Part shown: positions 25,640 to 34,568 of the stretch, piece by piece | How positions within the stretch are numbered: position 1 is the first letter of the stretch | How the letters are laid out: each line of letters starts with the position of its first letter | Source: Vibrio atypicus | GTDB taxonomy: Bacteria > Pseudomonadota > Gammaproteobacteria > Enterobacterales > Vibrionaceae | Reading direction: 5' to 3' | Assembly (NCBI RefSeq): GCF_009811315.1 | Contig: NZ_BLID01000011.1 | Location: 49,108-113,107, forward strand | Length of the DNA: 64,000 nucleotides | The notes under the pieces: generated by a model | What the model saw: only the letters and a program-made list of their open reading frames with translations | What the model was told of the DNA's origin: nothing | The model's database searches: none | Translations under genes and position numbers: made by a program

Positions 25640-26863
25640 ATGAGTAAGTTATACGTAGGTTCTGAAATCGGTCAATTACGTCGCGTTCTTGTTCACCGCC
25701 CTAGACGAGCTCTGACTCACCTAACACCATCTAACTGTCACGACCTACTATTCGATGACGTATTGGCAGTAGAGCGTGCGGGTAAAGAGCACGATGTATT
25801 CACTCAAACTTTGCGTGACCAAGGCGTAGAAGTATTACTTCTTACTGACCTTCTTGCAGACACACTAGCAGTGCCAGAAGCAAAAGAATGGTTGCTGACT
25901 CACCAAGTGTCTGACTACCGTCTTGGTAAAACATTCGCAAACGACGTTCGTTGCTACCTAGGTGACCTACCAAACATCGAACTCGCGAAAATCCTAACAG
26001 GTGGTTTGTCTTACGCAGAAATGCCTATGAAATCATCTTCTATGATGCAAGGTCTTCACGCTCCAACAGACTTCATCATTGAACCACTACCAAACCACTT
26101 ATTTACTCGTGATACTTCTTGCTGGGTTTACGGCGGTGTGTCTATCAACCCTATGGCAAAACCAGCTCGTCAACGTGAAACCAACCATGTTCGCGCTATC
26201 TACCGCTGGCACCCAAGCTTTGCAGGCCAAGACTTCATCAAGTACTTCGGCGACAACGAGCAAGTGAACTACGACAACTCAACAATCGAAGGCGGCGACG
26301 TACTGGTCATTGGTAAAGGCACTGTCCTTATTGGTATGTCCGAGCGTACAACAGCACAAGGTGTTGAGCACTTAGCATCAGGCCTGTTCAAGCATGGTCA
26401 AGCAAAACAAATCATTGCAATGGAGCTACCTAAACACCGCTCTTGTATGCACCTAGATACAGTAATGACTCACATGGACGTTGATACGTTCTCTGTTTAC
26501 CCAGAAGTGGTGCGTAAAGATGTGAAATGCTGGAGCCTAACTGGCGATGAGTCTGGCGCTGTTAATGTGAAAGAAGAAGGCTACTTCGTTACTGCTATCG
26601 AGAAAGCACTAGGTGTCGACAAGCTAAATCTAATCACAACCGGTGGTGACAACTTCCACGCTGAACGTGAGCAATGGAACGATGCAAACAACGTTCTAAC
26701 TGTGAAACCTGGCGTTGTTGTTGGCTACGAAGGTAACACTTACACCAACGAAAAATACGACAAAGCAGGCATCACAGTACTACCTATCCCAGGCGATGAG
26801 CTAGGTCGTGGTCGTGGCGGTGCTCGCTGCATGAGCTGCCCAATCGAACGTGATGGTATCTAA
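25640..26863 (+). CDS. arcA: Arginine deiminase
   Basis: Hydrolyses L-arginine to citrulline and ammonia, the first step of the arginine deiminase (ADI) pathway. The 407 residues show the guanidine-modifying-enzyme fold motifs: FTRDTSCWVYGG, EGGDVLVIG, CMHLDTVMTHMD and the C-terminal GRGGARCMSCP with the predicted nucleophile Cys397. The ribosome binding site is AAGAGAG. First gene of arcA-arcC-argF. A hairpin of 7-bp arms follows in the 69-base gap before arcC. Confidence 0.97.
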   Translation: MSKLYVGSEIGQLRRVLVHRPRRALTHLTPSNCHDLLFDDVLAVERAGKEHDVFTQTLRDQGVEVLLLTDLLADTLAVPEAKEWLLTHQVSDYRLGKTFANDVRCYLGDLPNIELAKILTGGLSYAEMPMKSSSMMQGLHAPTDFIIEPLPNHLFTRDTSCWVYGGVSINPMAKPARQRETNHVRAIYRWHPSFAGQDFIKYFGDNEQVNYDNSTIEGGDVLVIGKGTVLIGMSERTTAQGVEHLASGLFKHGQAKQIIAMELPKHRSCMHLDTVMTHMDVDTFSVYPEVVRKDVKCWSLTGDESGAVNVKEEGYFVTAIEKALGVDKLNLITTGGDNFHAEREQWNDANNVLTVKPGVVVGYEGNTYTNEKYDKAGITVLPIPGDELGRGRGGARCMSCPIERDGI

Positions 26864-26876
26864 TTAAGTGATTAAA

Positions 26877-26911
26877 GGCTGGAATTCCCTATCTCTGATA
26901 GCACTCCAGCC
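26877..26911 (+). other. Hairpin between arcA and arcC
   Basis: GGCTGGA and TCCAGCC pair across about 21 bases. There is no T-tract, so it is more likely an mRNA processing or stability structure than a terminator. Confidence 0.5.
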
Positions 26912-26932
26912 CCCTGCAGAGAGATTCAAACA

Positions 26933-27844
26933 ATGACTAAACAAACTGTAGTTGTCGCACTGGGTGGTAATGCCCTACTTCGTCGCGGTGAGCCGTTAGA
27001 AGCTGACGTTCAACGCCACAATATTGAAATTGCTGTCAATACTATTTCTAAAATAGCTCAAGAGTACAACGTTGTTCTTGTGCACGGTAATGGTCCTCAA
27101 GTTGGCCTTCTGGCTCTACAAGGTTTGGAATACAAAAAAGTAGCGCCATACCCACTAGATGTTCTAGGCAGTGAAACGCAAGGCATGATCGGCTACATGT
27201 TGATGCAAGAGTTCAAAAACCAAATGCCTGAAGCAAACGTCACTTGCATGTTGACGCAAATGACCGTGGATCCAAACGATCCAGCGTTTGCTGACCCAAC
27301 CAAGCCAATCGGACCGATTTACGAAGAAGCTGAAGCGCGTGAAATGGCAGAGAAGTACCACTGGACAATCAAACCAGATGGCCAACACTTCCGCCGCGTG
27401 GTTCCTAGCCCACAACCAACAGGCATCATCGAAAACGATGCGATTACTAAGTTAATTGCTGAAGGCCACTTAGTTATCTGTACTGGCGGTGGCGGCATTC
27501 CAGTAAAACGTGAAAACGGCAAACTGGTTGGCGTTGAAGCGGTTATCGACAAAGACATGTCTGCTGCGTTCTTAGCAAAACAGTTAGACGCAGATGCACT
27601 ACTTATCCTGACTGACGCAGATGCGGTTTACCTAGACTGGGGCAAACCAACACAACATGCACTGCGCAGCACTAACCCAACTGAACTAGCAAAATACCAA
27701 TTTGATGCTGGCTCTATGGGACCAAAAATTGAAGCGTCATGCGAGTTCATTAAGCAAGGCGGAAAAGTGGTCGGTATCGGCTCTTTGGAAGATGGTTTAC
27801 GCATCCTTCAAGGCACAGCTGGCACCAACATCACTAAAGGTTAA
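26933..27844 (+). CDS. arcC: Carbamate kinase
   Basis: Third ADI enzyme: transfers phosphate from carbamoyl phosphate to ADP, giving ATP, ammonia and carbon dioxide. The 303 residues are an amino-acid-kinase fold. Family motifs are VVALGGNALLRRGEP at the N-terminus, VHGNGPQVG, and CTGGGGIPV in the middle. It lies between arcA and argF, the order arcA-arcC-argF being common in Vibrio. Full length. Confidence 0.96.
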   Translation: MTKQTVVVALGGNALLRRGEPLEADVQRHNIEIAVNTISKIAQEYNVVLVHGNGPQVGLLALQGLEYKKVAPYPLDVLGSETQGMIGYMLMQEFKNQMPEANVTCMLTQMTVDPNDPAFADPTKPIGPIYEEAEAREMAEKYHWTIKPDGQHFRRVVPSPQPTGIIENDAITKLIAEGHLVICTGGGGIPVKRENGKLVGVEAVIDKDMSAAFLAKQLDADALLILTDADAVYLDWGKPTQHALRSTNPTELAKYQFDAGSMGPKIEASCEFIKQGGKVVGIGSLEDGLRILQGTAGTNITKG

Positions 27845-27881
27845 TAACGAATTTAAGCAATACCAATAACTCAATTTAACT

Positions 27882-27919
27882 GCGCTTTCTTACCTCTTTC
27901 CCTGCAACCAAGGAAGCGC
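27882..27919 (+). other. Hairpin between arcC and argF
   Basis: GCGCTTTCTT (27882-27891) pairs with AAGGAAGCGC (27910-27919), 10 bp with one G-T, loop 18 bases. It ends 21 bases before the argF start and is followed by A-rich sequence and GGAAAAC. It is not a terminator on the plus strand. Confidence 0.55.
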
Positions 27920-27940
27920 AAAACAAAAAAGGAAAACATC

Positions 27941-28951
27941 ATGGCTTTTAATCTACGCAACCGTAACTTCCTAAAACTACTAGACTTTACTCCACGTGAA
28001 ATCCAACACTTCTTGGATCTTTCTGCGGAACTTAAAAAAGCGAAATACAACGGCTATGAGCAACCTCGTCTAAAAGGCAAAAACATTGCCCTAATCTTCG
28101 AGAAAACGTCAACTCGTACACGTTGTGCATTCGAAGTTGCAGCATTTGACCAAGGCGCTCAAGTTTCTTACTTAGGCCCATCGGGTTCTCAAATTGGTCA
28201 CAAAGAGTCAATGAAAGATACAGCACGCGTTCTTGGCCGCATGTACGATGGCATCGAGTACCGTGGCTTTGGTCAAGAGATCGTTGAAGAGCTAGGCGCA
28301 TACGCTGGTGTACCAGTATGGAACGGCCTAACAGATGAATTCCACCCAACTCAAATCCTAGCTGACTTCCTAACTATGATGGAACACGGCCGCGGTAAAC
28401 AGCTACACGAAATGAAGTTTGCATACCTAGGCGATGCTCGCAACAACATGGGTAACTCTCTAATGGTTGGCGCAGCGAAAATGGGCATGGACATCCGCCT
28501 AGTAGCACCAAAAGCGTTCTGGCCAGAAGAAGAGCTAGTGGCAACATGTCGTGAAATCGCTGAAGAAACAGGTGCGAAAATCACACTAACTGAAGACGTA
28601 CAAGAAGGCGTTCAAGGTTGTGATTACCTATACACAGACGTATGGGTATCGATGGGCGAAGCAAAAGAAGCATGGGCTGAGCGTATCAACCTAATGATGC
28701 CTTACCAAGTAAACATGGAAATGCTAAAAGCAACAGGCAACCCACATGTGAAATTCATGCACTGCCTACCAGCATTCCACGGTGAAGATACAACAGTGGG
28801 CAAACAGCTTGCGGCAGAATACCCACAACTTAAAGACGGTGTAGAAGTAACAGATGAAGTGGTTGAGTCTAAACACTCTATCGTATTTGACGAAGCTGAA
28901 AACCGTATGCACACAATCAAAGCGGTAATGGTTGCAACTCTAGGCGACTAA
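27941..28951 (+). CDS. argF: Ornithine carbamoyltransferase
   Basis: Interconverts ornithine plus carbamoyl phosphate and citrulline plus phosphate. The 336 residues match the length of catabolic ArcB, and the N-terminus MAFNLRNRNFLKLLDF resembles it. STRTR (residues 57-61) binds carbamoyl phosphate; HPTQ and HCLPA are also present. Context (after arcA-arcC) indicates catabolic use. Vibrio may have no other OTC, in which case it also serves biosynthesis, so both names argF and arcB occur. A long-stem terminator follows before pyrB. Confidence 0.95.
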   Translation: MAFNLRNRNFLKLLDFTPREIQHFLDLSAELKKAKYNGYEQPRLKGKNIALIFEKTSTRTRCAFEVAAFDQGAQVSYLGPSGSQIGHKESMKDTARVLGRMYDGIEYRGFGQEIVEELGAYAGVPVWNGLTDEFHPTQILADFLTMMEHGRGKQLHEMKFAYLGDARNNMGNSLMVGAAKMGMDIRLVAPKAFWPEEELVATCREIAEETGAKITLTEDVQEGVQGCDYLYTDVWVSMGEAKEAWAERINLMMPYQVNMEMLKATGNPHVKFMHCLPAFHGEDTTVGKQLAAEYPQLKDGVEVTDEVVESKHSIVFDEAENRMHTIKAVMVATLGD

Positions 28952-28964
28952 TCGAACTGCAGGG

Positions 28965-29020
28965 AAATGCGAGTGGCAGGATTGGAGTCACGCTCCTTGA
29001 ATAAAGCTCGCATTTTTTTT
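28965..29020 (+). terminator. Terminator of the arc transcript
   Basis: AAATGCGAG (28965-28973) and CTCGCATTT (29007-29015) pair around a loop that itself holds GGAG-TCACG-CTCC, and are followed by TTTTTTTT. Confidence 0.8.
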
Positions 29021-29147
29021 CACACGATTTGATACAAAATAGCGACCTAGACGCCTTCAAGCAAGTTCTCACAATGGCTGAGAAAACCAAGCGAAAATAT
29101 GCGAAGTTCGCATAAAAATCCAATTTATGGATACTTTTCGCAAACGC

Positions 29148-29175
29148 TTGCAAGGCGTTTTTTTGTCCGTATAAT
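29148..29175 (+). promoter_or_regulatory. Promoter of pyrBI
   Basis: -35 TTGCAA (29148-29153), 16-base spacer, and consensus -10 TATAAT (29170-29175). The -35 lies in the loop of a small hairpin AAACGC-TTGCAAG-GCGTTT followed by T, so the promoter overlaps a weak terminator-like structure. The pyr leader peptide begins 31 bases after the -10. Confidence 0.75.
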
Positions 29176-29205
29176 CCTCTGCAATTTGTCTAAGGAGTCC
29201 TAAGA

Positions 29206-29298
29206 ATGACACAGTCACCAACAACCTTTCGTTGTTACCAAACGCGCCCAGAGTCGGGATCGTTTTCTGTTTCATTTTCTCCATTGATTCTATTCTAA
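29206..29298 (+). CDS. pyrL: pyrBI leader peptide
   Basis: A 30-codon frame beginning MTQSPTTFRCYQTRPE with AAGGAG upstream, ending TAA exactly at the base of the attenuator hairpin. The second half is rich in T-containing codons (Phe, Ser, Leu, Ile), giving the U-rich transcript needed for UTP-sensitive pausing. In E. coli pyrL, close coupling of translation with paused polymerase lets it pass the terminator when UTP is low. The peptide sequence differs from E. coli PyrL, as is usual for leaders. Confidence 0.8.
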   Translation: MTQSPTTFRCYQTRPESGSFSVSFSPLILF

Positions 29299-29329
29299 GC
29301 CTCCTATTTTTAGGGGGCTTTTTTTTGTC
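29299..29329 (+). terminator. pyrBI attenuator
   Basis: GCCTCCT and AGGGGGC (7 bp with one G-T) around ATTTTT, followed by TTTTTTTT. It starts right after the leader stop codon and lies 35 bases before pyrB. Confidence 0.85.
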
Positions 29330-29363
29330 TGTAATTTACCATTCGAGACGAGGAAACACTGCT

Positions 29364-30293
29364 ATGGCGCATTCGTTATTTAATAAGCACATCATCTCCA
29401 TCCCAGAGCTCAGCCGTAAAGAGCTAGAGCTGATCGTCGATACTGCGGCAAGATTAAAAGCTGAGCCAAACCCTGAGCTACTAAAAAACAAAGTAGTGGC
29501 AAGCTGCTTCTTTGAACCTTCAACCCGTACCCGCCTTTCATTTGAAACGGCTGTTCAGCGTTTAGGTGGTACTGTGATTGGTTTTGATAACGGTGGTAAC
29601 ACGTCATTGGCAAAGAAAGGGGAAACTTTGGCGGATTCCGTGCAAGTGATCGCTTCGTATGTAGATGCGTTTGTTATGCGTCACCCGCAAGAAGGCGCTG
29701 CGCGCTTGGCGTCTGAGTTTTCTAACGGTGTGCCAATTGTCAACGGCGGTGATGGCGCAAACCAACACCCAACTCAAACTCTGCTAGACCTGTTCTCGAT
29801 TTACGAAACGCAAGGCACGCTAGACAATCTCAACGTTGCATTCGTTGGTGACCTTAAATACGGACGCACCGTTCACTCTCTGACTCAAGCATTGGCAAAA
29901 TTCAACAATGTTCGCTTCTTCTTTATCGCCCCAGACGCCTTAGCGATGCCAGATTACATCTGCGAAGAACTTGAAGAAGCAGGCATTCAATTCAGCACGC
30001 ACACCAATATTGATGACGTTGTGCCAGAGCTGGATGTGCTTTACATGACTCGCGTACAGAAAGAGCGTTTTGATGAATCTGAATACGCTCACATCAAATC
30101 GGCCTTTATCCTGACAGCGGCAACATTAACTGAAGCGCGCGATAACCTGAAAGTGCTTCACCCACTTCCTCGTGTTGATGAAATCACCACAGATGTAGAT
30201 AAGACCAAACACGCTTACTACTTTGAACAGGCTGAAAATGGCGTTTACGCCCGCGAAGCCCTACTAGCCCTAGTTCTTAACGAAAACATTTAA
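29364..30293 (+). CDS. pyrB: Aspartate carbamoyltransferase, catalytic subunit
   Basis: First committed pyrimidine step: aspartate plus carbamoyl phosphate to carbamoyl aspartate. The 309 residues are the normal length (E. coli 311). The carbamoyl phosphate loop STRTR is at residues 53-57, with HPTQ and HPLPR further on. I chose ATG 29364 (MAHSLFNKHI) after GAGGAAACACTGCT; an upstream in-frame extension to 29232 overlaps the leader and attenuator and is not coding. It is followed 17 bases later by pyrI. Confidence 0.97.
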   Translation: MAHSLFNKHIISIPELSRKELELIVDTAARLKAEPNPELLKNKVVASCFFEPSTRTRLSFETAVQRLGGTVIGFDNGGNTSLAKKGETLADSVQVIASYVDAFVMRHPQEGAARLASEFSNGVPIVNGGDGANQHPTQTLLDLFSIYETQGTLDNLNVAFVGDLKYGRTVHSLTQALAKFNNVRFFFIAPDALAMPDYICEELEEAGIQFSTHTNIDDVVPELDVLYMTRVQKERFDESEYAHIKSAFILTAATLTEARDNLKVLHPLPRVDEITTDVDKTKHAYYFEQAENGVYAREALLALVLNENI

Positions 30294-30310
30294 TAAGCAG
30301 GAGAGACATC

Positions 30311-30775
30311 ATGGTGAAAGAAACTCAACTTCAAGTAGAAGCGATTCATAACGGCTCTGTGATTGACCATATCCCTGCGCATATCGGTATCAAAATCCTT
30401 AAGCTGTTCAAAATGCACAAAGCCAATCAGCGCATTACTATTGGCCTCAACTTGCCGTCATCAGCGTTAGGTGCCAAAGATCTGATTAAGATTGAAAACA
30501 TCTATCTAACTAAAGAGCAGGCTAGCCAACTAGCACTGTACGCACCAAAAGCAACGGTAAATCAAATCGAAGAATACAAGGTGGTTAGTAAGCTGAACTT
30601 AACGCTTCCAGAAAGCATTGAAAGTGTTTTTGAGTGCCCGAATAGCAACTGTATTTCTCATGGTGAGCCAGTAGAAAGTCGCTTTAAAGTGCAGCAAAAG
30701 CAGGAAAATGTTCACCTGAAATGCCACTACTGTGAAAAAGTATTCTCACGTGAAATCATGACTGAAGCCCGCTAG
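30311..30775 (+). CDS. pyrI: Aspartate carbamoyltransferase, regulatory subunit
   Basis: A 154-residue regulatory subunit that binds CTP and ATP and joins catalytic trimers into the 2(c3)-3(r2) holoenzyme. The zinc site is visible as C109, C114, C138 and C141 in CPNSNC and CHYC. The N-terminal effector domain includes GSVIDHIPAHIG and KLFKMHK. CAGGAGAG precedes the ATG. Cotranscribed with pyrB. Confidence 0.96.
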   Translation: MVKETQLQVEAIHNGSVIDHIPAHIGIKILKLFKMHKANQRITIGLNLPSSALGAKDLIKIENIYLTKEQASQLALYAPKATVNQIEEYKVVSKLNLTLPESIESVFECPNSNCISHGEPVESRFKVQQKQENVHLKCHYCEKVFSREIMTEAR

Positions 30776-30817
30776 ATAACCTAGCTAAAGGCTACCCATA
30801 TCCCACCAAAACAAGCC

Positions 30818-30855
30818 TGGATATTTATTCTTCTTAAGGAATAAATATCCACTTT
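30818..30855 (+). terminator. Terminator of pyrBI
   Basis: TGGATATTTATTC (30818-30830) pairs perfectly with GAATAAATATCCA (30839-30851), followed by CTTTTC. The rest of the gap up to the next gene (to 31071) is A+T rich. ATTCAATTCAT near 30957 resembles direct ARG half-boxes, but I see no full site. Confidence 0.7.
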
Positions 30856-31071
30856 TCAACAGAATAATTCGTTAACTCATTACAATAAATATAGTTTTTT
30901 ATTTGGCGATCCCATTCACAAAGCCACATTTTATTTGGTGTTAAACTAAACTCGAATTCAATTCATAAAATCACCGCAGAAGTGATAGCTCAATTAATGG
31001 GTGCTAAGGGAGAAATGGAGTGCCTAAGTTTACATGGACGATTTATCCGTACGTCACGTTAAGGAGTTCTC

Positions 31072-31560
31072 ATGAGTGAAACTCTAACCCCTATTAGTAA
31101 TGATTATACCGAAGACAAAACATTAACTGCTGCTTGCAAGCGCCTACTTCAACAACAGAGCTTTGCGACGCAAAATGAACTGCGCGAAGCCCTAATTAAT
31201 ATTGGTTTTGAAGGCATAAGCCAATCAACAGTCTCACGCTTACTTTCTCAACTTGGTGTTGTAAAAGTGCAAAATGCCTGCGGTAAAAAAGTATACTGTA
31301 TTACCGTTGAAACCGCGCCAGTTCGCGTAGAGTCCTCTATCTCTTCTCAGATTGAGTTCATCACGCACAACCAAGCGATGGTAGTGGTAAAAACGCACCC
31401 AGGCAGCGCACAGTTGGTTGCACGCTTAGTTGATATTGACCCACACACCGAAATTCTCGGCACGGTCGGCGGCAATGATACTGTGTTAGTCATTCCAAAA
31501 GACACCGCCCGAATCGATGCCTGTGAAAATGTCGTCCGCGCTCGCCTTGGAGTCGCATAA
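31072..31560 (+). CDS. ArgR-family transcriptional regulator (paralogue)
   Basis: A 162-residue member of the arginine repressor family. The N-terminal winged helix contains TQNELREALINIGFEGISQSTVSRLL, and the C-terminal domain has the GTVGGNDTVLVIP effector motif. E. coli ArgR has two aspartates (GDDT, D128-D129) where this protein has N135-D136. A strong AAGGAG precedes the ATG. It stands next to the arc, argF and pyr genes, whereas Vibrio argR proper is usually beside mdh, so this is probably a second regulator tied to arginine catabolism. The target is inferred. Confidence 0.88.
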   Translation: MSETLTPISNDYTEDKTLTAACKRLLQQQSFATQNELREALINIGFEGISQSTVSRLLSQLGVVKVQNACGKKVYCITVETAPVRVESSISSQIEFITHNQAMVVVKTHPGSAQLVARLVDIDPHTEILGTVGGNDTVLVIPKDTARIDACENVVRARLGVA

Positions 31561-31740
31561 ACACTTCATATTGAATGAGTTTCTTGGTTCTCGAATCGTT
31601 TATTAAAAGAGAGCCAAGATACTTGTTTTCAGTCAACCAACTTTTGCATTAAAGTTATTTATCTTTGCTTGAAACTTATTACAGCCTTCCCCTGTCTTAT
31701 TGAGTTAAAATACATCAAATTTTACTCAAGTGACTGATTT

Positions 31741-33540
31741 ATGCGTTTCGCCTTATCACTGTTAATCCTGTGCTTTTCTGTTGTTTCAACGCCTGCATTG
31801 GCCCTATTTGGTAATTCCAATTCTGCGCCAAACTTTGGTAACAACAGCAATACGTTTGTGCCTGTTGATGAAGCCTTCCCATTTAATTTCTATCAGCAAG
31901 ACGATAAGGTCTTTCTCGATTGGCAAGTAAAGCCCGAGTATTACCTATATCAACACCGAATTTCTTTTAGCGGTGAACATGTCACGCTGGGTGATGTCAC
32001 GATGCGAGACGGCGAACCTTACAAAGATGAATTTTTCGGTGATGTGAACATCTACACCACACCACTGTTTGCCGAAATTCCATTAACCAACTATCAAACA
32101 GGTGCTCGTTTGACGGTTCAGTATCAAGGCTGCGCGAAAGCCGGCTTTTGTTACCCACCAGAAACTCGCGTGATTGATTTGACCAGCTTTGCCTCTGCAG
32201 ACACTCAGAAAATCACACCAGCGCAGTCTAACAACACTGAAGCGCTAACCTCTCAAAACGATACAACCGTTACTTCTGCCCCTCAATCAAAAGAGTCTAA
32301 CCTGGCTTCTAAGCTTGGTGATAATTGGTGGACACCGCTACTCTTTTTGGCTCTTGGTATTGGTCTAGCCTTTACCCCTTGCGTACTGCCGATGTACCCA
32401 ATTTTAACCAGTATTGTACTGGGCAGCGGTAAACTGAGTCATGGGCGCGCACTTGGTCTGTCATTCATTTACGTGCAAGGCATGGCACTGACTTACACAT
32501 TACTTGGTTTGGTCGTTGCGTCAGCTGGTATGCAATTTCAAGCCGCGATGCAACACCCTTACGTGCTTATCGGCCTCAGCCTTCTATTTGTTACTTTAGC
32601 GATGTCGATGTTTGGCTTGTATAACTTGCAGTTACCAAGCAGCGTTCAGACTTGGCTTAATAACATTAGCAACAAGCAACAAGGTGGTAGCACATTAGGT
32701 GTATTTGCGATGGGTGCTATTTCAGGCCTTGTCTGTTCACCTTGTACGACAGCGCCATTGTCTGGAGCGCTACTGTATGTGGCGCAAAGCGGAGACTTAC
32801 TAACAGGCGGCGTAGCGCTCTACGCATTGGCCTTGGGTATGGGCATCCCACTGATATTGGTTGCAGTGTTTGGCAATAAGTTACTACCAAAAGCAGGCAA
32901 CTGGATGGATCGCGTAAAAACCTTGTTTGGTTTTGTGCTGCTCGCTGCACCGCTATTCTTACTAGAGCGAATTCTGCCAGAAATTTGGGCAACAGGTTTA
33001 TGGTCTGCGCTCGGTATTATTGCCTTTGGTTGGCTATATCATGTGAAAAACTCGCTACCTTTTGGCGGATGGAAACAGAGCACTGTGGGCATTATTGCTT
33101 TCTTAGGCCTATTTGCTTCTGCCCAACCGGCGCTCAATTACTGGTATGGTAACCATGCAGAGCAAGTTCAAGCGAATATTCAGTTCACTCGCATTTCTAA
33201 CGTGTCAGAATTAGAGACACAATTAGAGCAGGCCAAATTGGCAGGTAAACCGGTTATGCTGGATTTCTACGCTGACTGGTGTGTCGCGTGTAAAGAGTTT
33301 GAAAAGTACACATTCCACCAGCCAAACGTAGAGCAAAAACTGCAAGGCTTTGTACTGCTGCAAGCGGATGTCACCAAAAACACCCCGCAAGACATTGAAC
33401 TACTCAAACAAATGAACGTACTGGGGCTTCCGACTATCGAGTTTTGGGATAGCCAAGGAGAGCATGTAAGCAACGCTCGCGTGACAGGTTTCATGCAAGC
33501 CGAGCCTTTCTTAGAGCATTTGGTTACCCATAACCTTTAA
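31741..33540 (+). CDS. dsbD: Thiol:disulfide interchange protein DsbD
   Basis: Carries electrons from cytosolic thioredoxin to periplasmic DsbC, DsbG and CcmG. The 599 residues contain a signal peptide, a periplasmic alpha domain with C131 and C137 (QGCAKAGFC), a membrane domain of about eight helices with C214 (FTPCVLPMYP) and C332 (LVCSPCT), and a C-terminal thioredoxin-like domain with C514-C517 (DWCVAC). All three redox pairs are present. It is followed by a GC-rich hairpin and by crbR. Confidence 0.95.
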   Translation: MRFALSLLILCFSVVSTPALALFGNSNSAPNFGNNSNTFVPVDEAFPFNFYQQDDKVFLDWQVKPEYYLYQHRISFSGEHVTLGDVTMRDGEPYKDEFFGDVNIYTTPLFAEIPLTNYQTGARLTVQYQGCAKAGFCYPPETRVIDLTSFASADTQKITPAQSNNTEALTSQNDTTVTSAPQSKESNLASKLGDNWWTPLLFLALGIGLAFTPCVLPMYPILTSIVLGSGKLSHGRALGLSFIYVQGMALTYTLLGLVVASAGMQFQAAMQHPYVLIGLSLLFVTLAMSMFGLYNLQLPSSVQTWLNNISNKQQGGSTLGVFAMGAISGLVCSPCTTAPLSGALLYVAQSGDLLTGGVALYALALGMGIPLILVAVFGNKLLPKAGNWMDRVKTLFGFVLLAAPLFLLERILPEIWATGLWSALGIIAFGWLYHVKNSLPFGGWKQSTVGIIAFLGLFASAQPALNYWYGNHAEQVQANIQFTRISNVSELETQLEQAKLAGKPVMLDFYADWCVACKEFEKYTFHQPNVEQKLQGFVLLQADVTKNTPQDIELLKQMNVLGLPTIEFWDSQGEHVSNARVTGFMQAEPFLEHLVTHNL

Positions 33541-33550
33541 GCTTAACTGT

Positions 33551-33581
33551 GTCGCGCCTTTGGTTTACGAAAAGGCGCGAC
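33551..33581 (+). terminator. GC-rich hairpin after dsbD
   Basis: GTCGCGCCTTT and AAAGGCGCGAC form a perfect 11-bp stem with a 9-base loop. There is no T-tract directly after it, so termination here would be inefficient or Rho-assisted. The 240 bases to crbR hold nothing else I recognise. Confidence 0.6.
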
Positions 33582-33826
33582 TCATCAAAAACCTCTACTT
33601 CTATACCTCGCGATACTGAATTAGCTTTGGGTTACCCATAAACCAAAAGCATATCGACTTACCGCTATATTGACGTTCCTAAAGTTCCAAAACGCAATTC
33701 GCTCATTTATATGCAATTTTTCTAATAAAACCCGATACAGTTCAGACTTTTAATGCATAAACATTGTCCACACTCTCAAAGGTGTCAATAATTCTGTTAA
33801 CCAATTTGTTATAAGTGCTTAACGTC

Positions 33827-34462
33827 ATGGATTCGACCTACAACATTATCATAGCCGACGACCACCCTCTGTTTCGCAATGCACTATTCCAGTCTGTGCA
33901 TATGGCCGTGAGTGGTGCCAATCTTTTAGAGGCGGATTCTCTAGAAGCGCTACTTTCCGTTCTTGCCAAAGAAGAAGAACCCGATCTGCTGCTATTGGAT
34001 TTAAAGATGCCCGGAGCAAATGGTATGTCTGGCTTGATTCATTTACGTGCAGAATACCCTGATCTGCCAATTGTCGTCGTGTCAGCCAGTGAAGAATCAT
34101 CTGTTGTTACTCAGGTCAAAAGCCACGGTGCATTTGGCTTTATTCCTAAATCAAGCGATATGCGCGAACTTGTCAGCGCCTTGAACCAAGTGCTAAATGG
34201 CGAACCCTTCTTCCCTGAAGGTTCAATCACCAACAATGCTGCATGTAACGATTTAGCTGAGAAAATTTCTACTCTAACACCACAACAATACAAAGTTCTC
34301 GGAATGCTATCTGATGGTTTACTGAATAAGCAAATTGCCTATGAGTTAAATGTTTCAGAAGCCACAATCAAAGCCCATATGACGGCCATCTTTAGAAAGT
34401 TAGGTGTAAAAAATCGCACCCAAGCGGTAATTTTACTTCAACAGCTAGAATCAGAAGCTTAA
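33827..34462 (+). CDS. crbR: LuxR/FixJ response regulator, probable CrbR
   Basis: A 211-residue response regulator: receiver domain with acidic pocket DD (residues 11-12) and phospho-acceptor D58 in LLLLDLKMPG, then a LuxR-type helix-turn-helix with LTPQQYKVLGMLSDGLLNKQIAYELNVSEATIKAHM. I chose ATG 33827 over the GTG at 33815. In Vibrio, CrbR pairs with the transporter-kinase CrbS to activate acs (acetate switch). Both crbS-like and acs genes lie within 12 kb here, which supports the name. Confidence 0.82.
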   Translation: MDSTYNIIIADDHPLFRNALFQSVHMAVSGANLLEADSLEALLSVLAKEEEPDLLLLDLKMPGANGMSGLIHLRAEYPDLPIVVVSASEESSVVTQVKSHGAFGFIPKSSDMRELVSALNQVLNGEPFFPEGSITNNAACNDLAEKISTLTPQQYKVLGMLSDGLLNKQIAYELNVSEATIKAHMTAIFRKLGVKNRTQAVILLQQLESEA

Positions 34463-34568
34463 TTCACTTAATTTTAACTTAAGGCACCAATATTTTTGCT
34501 ATTCTCTCTGAGTCAGTCACTACTGACTCATCCATCCCTCTGTTCCTTTACTCTGGGAGAAAAGCAAA

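Noticed and set aside
29232..29363. Upstream in-frame extension of pyrB
   Set aside because: It overlaps the leader peptide and attenuator; the conserved PyrB N-terminus begins at 29364 with a ribosome binding site.
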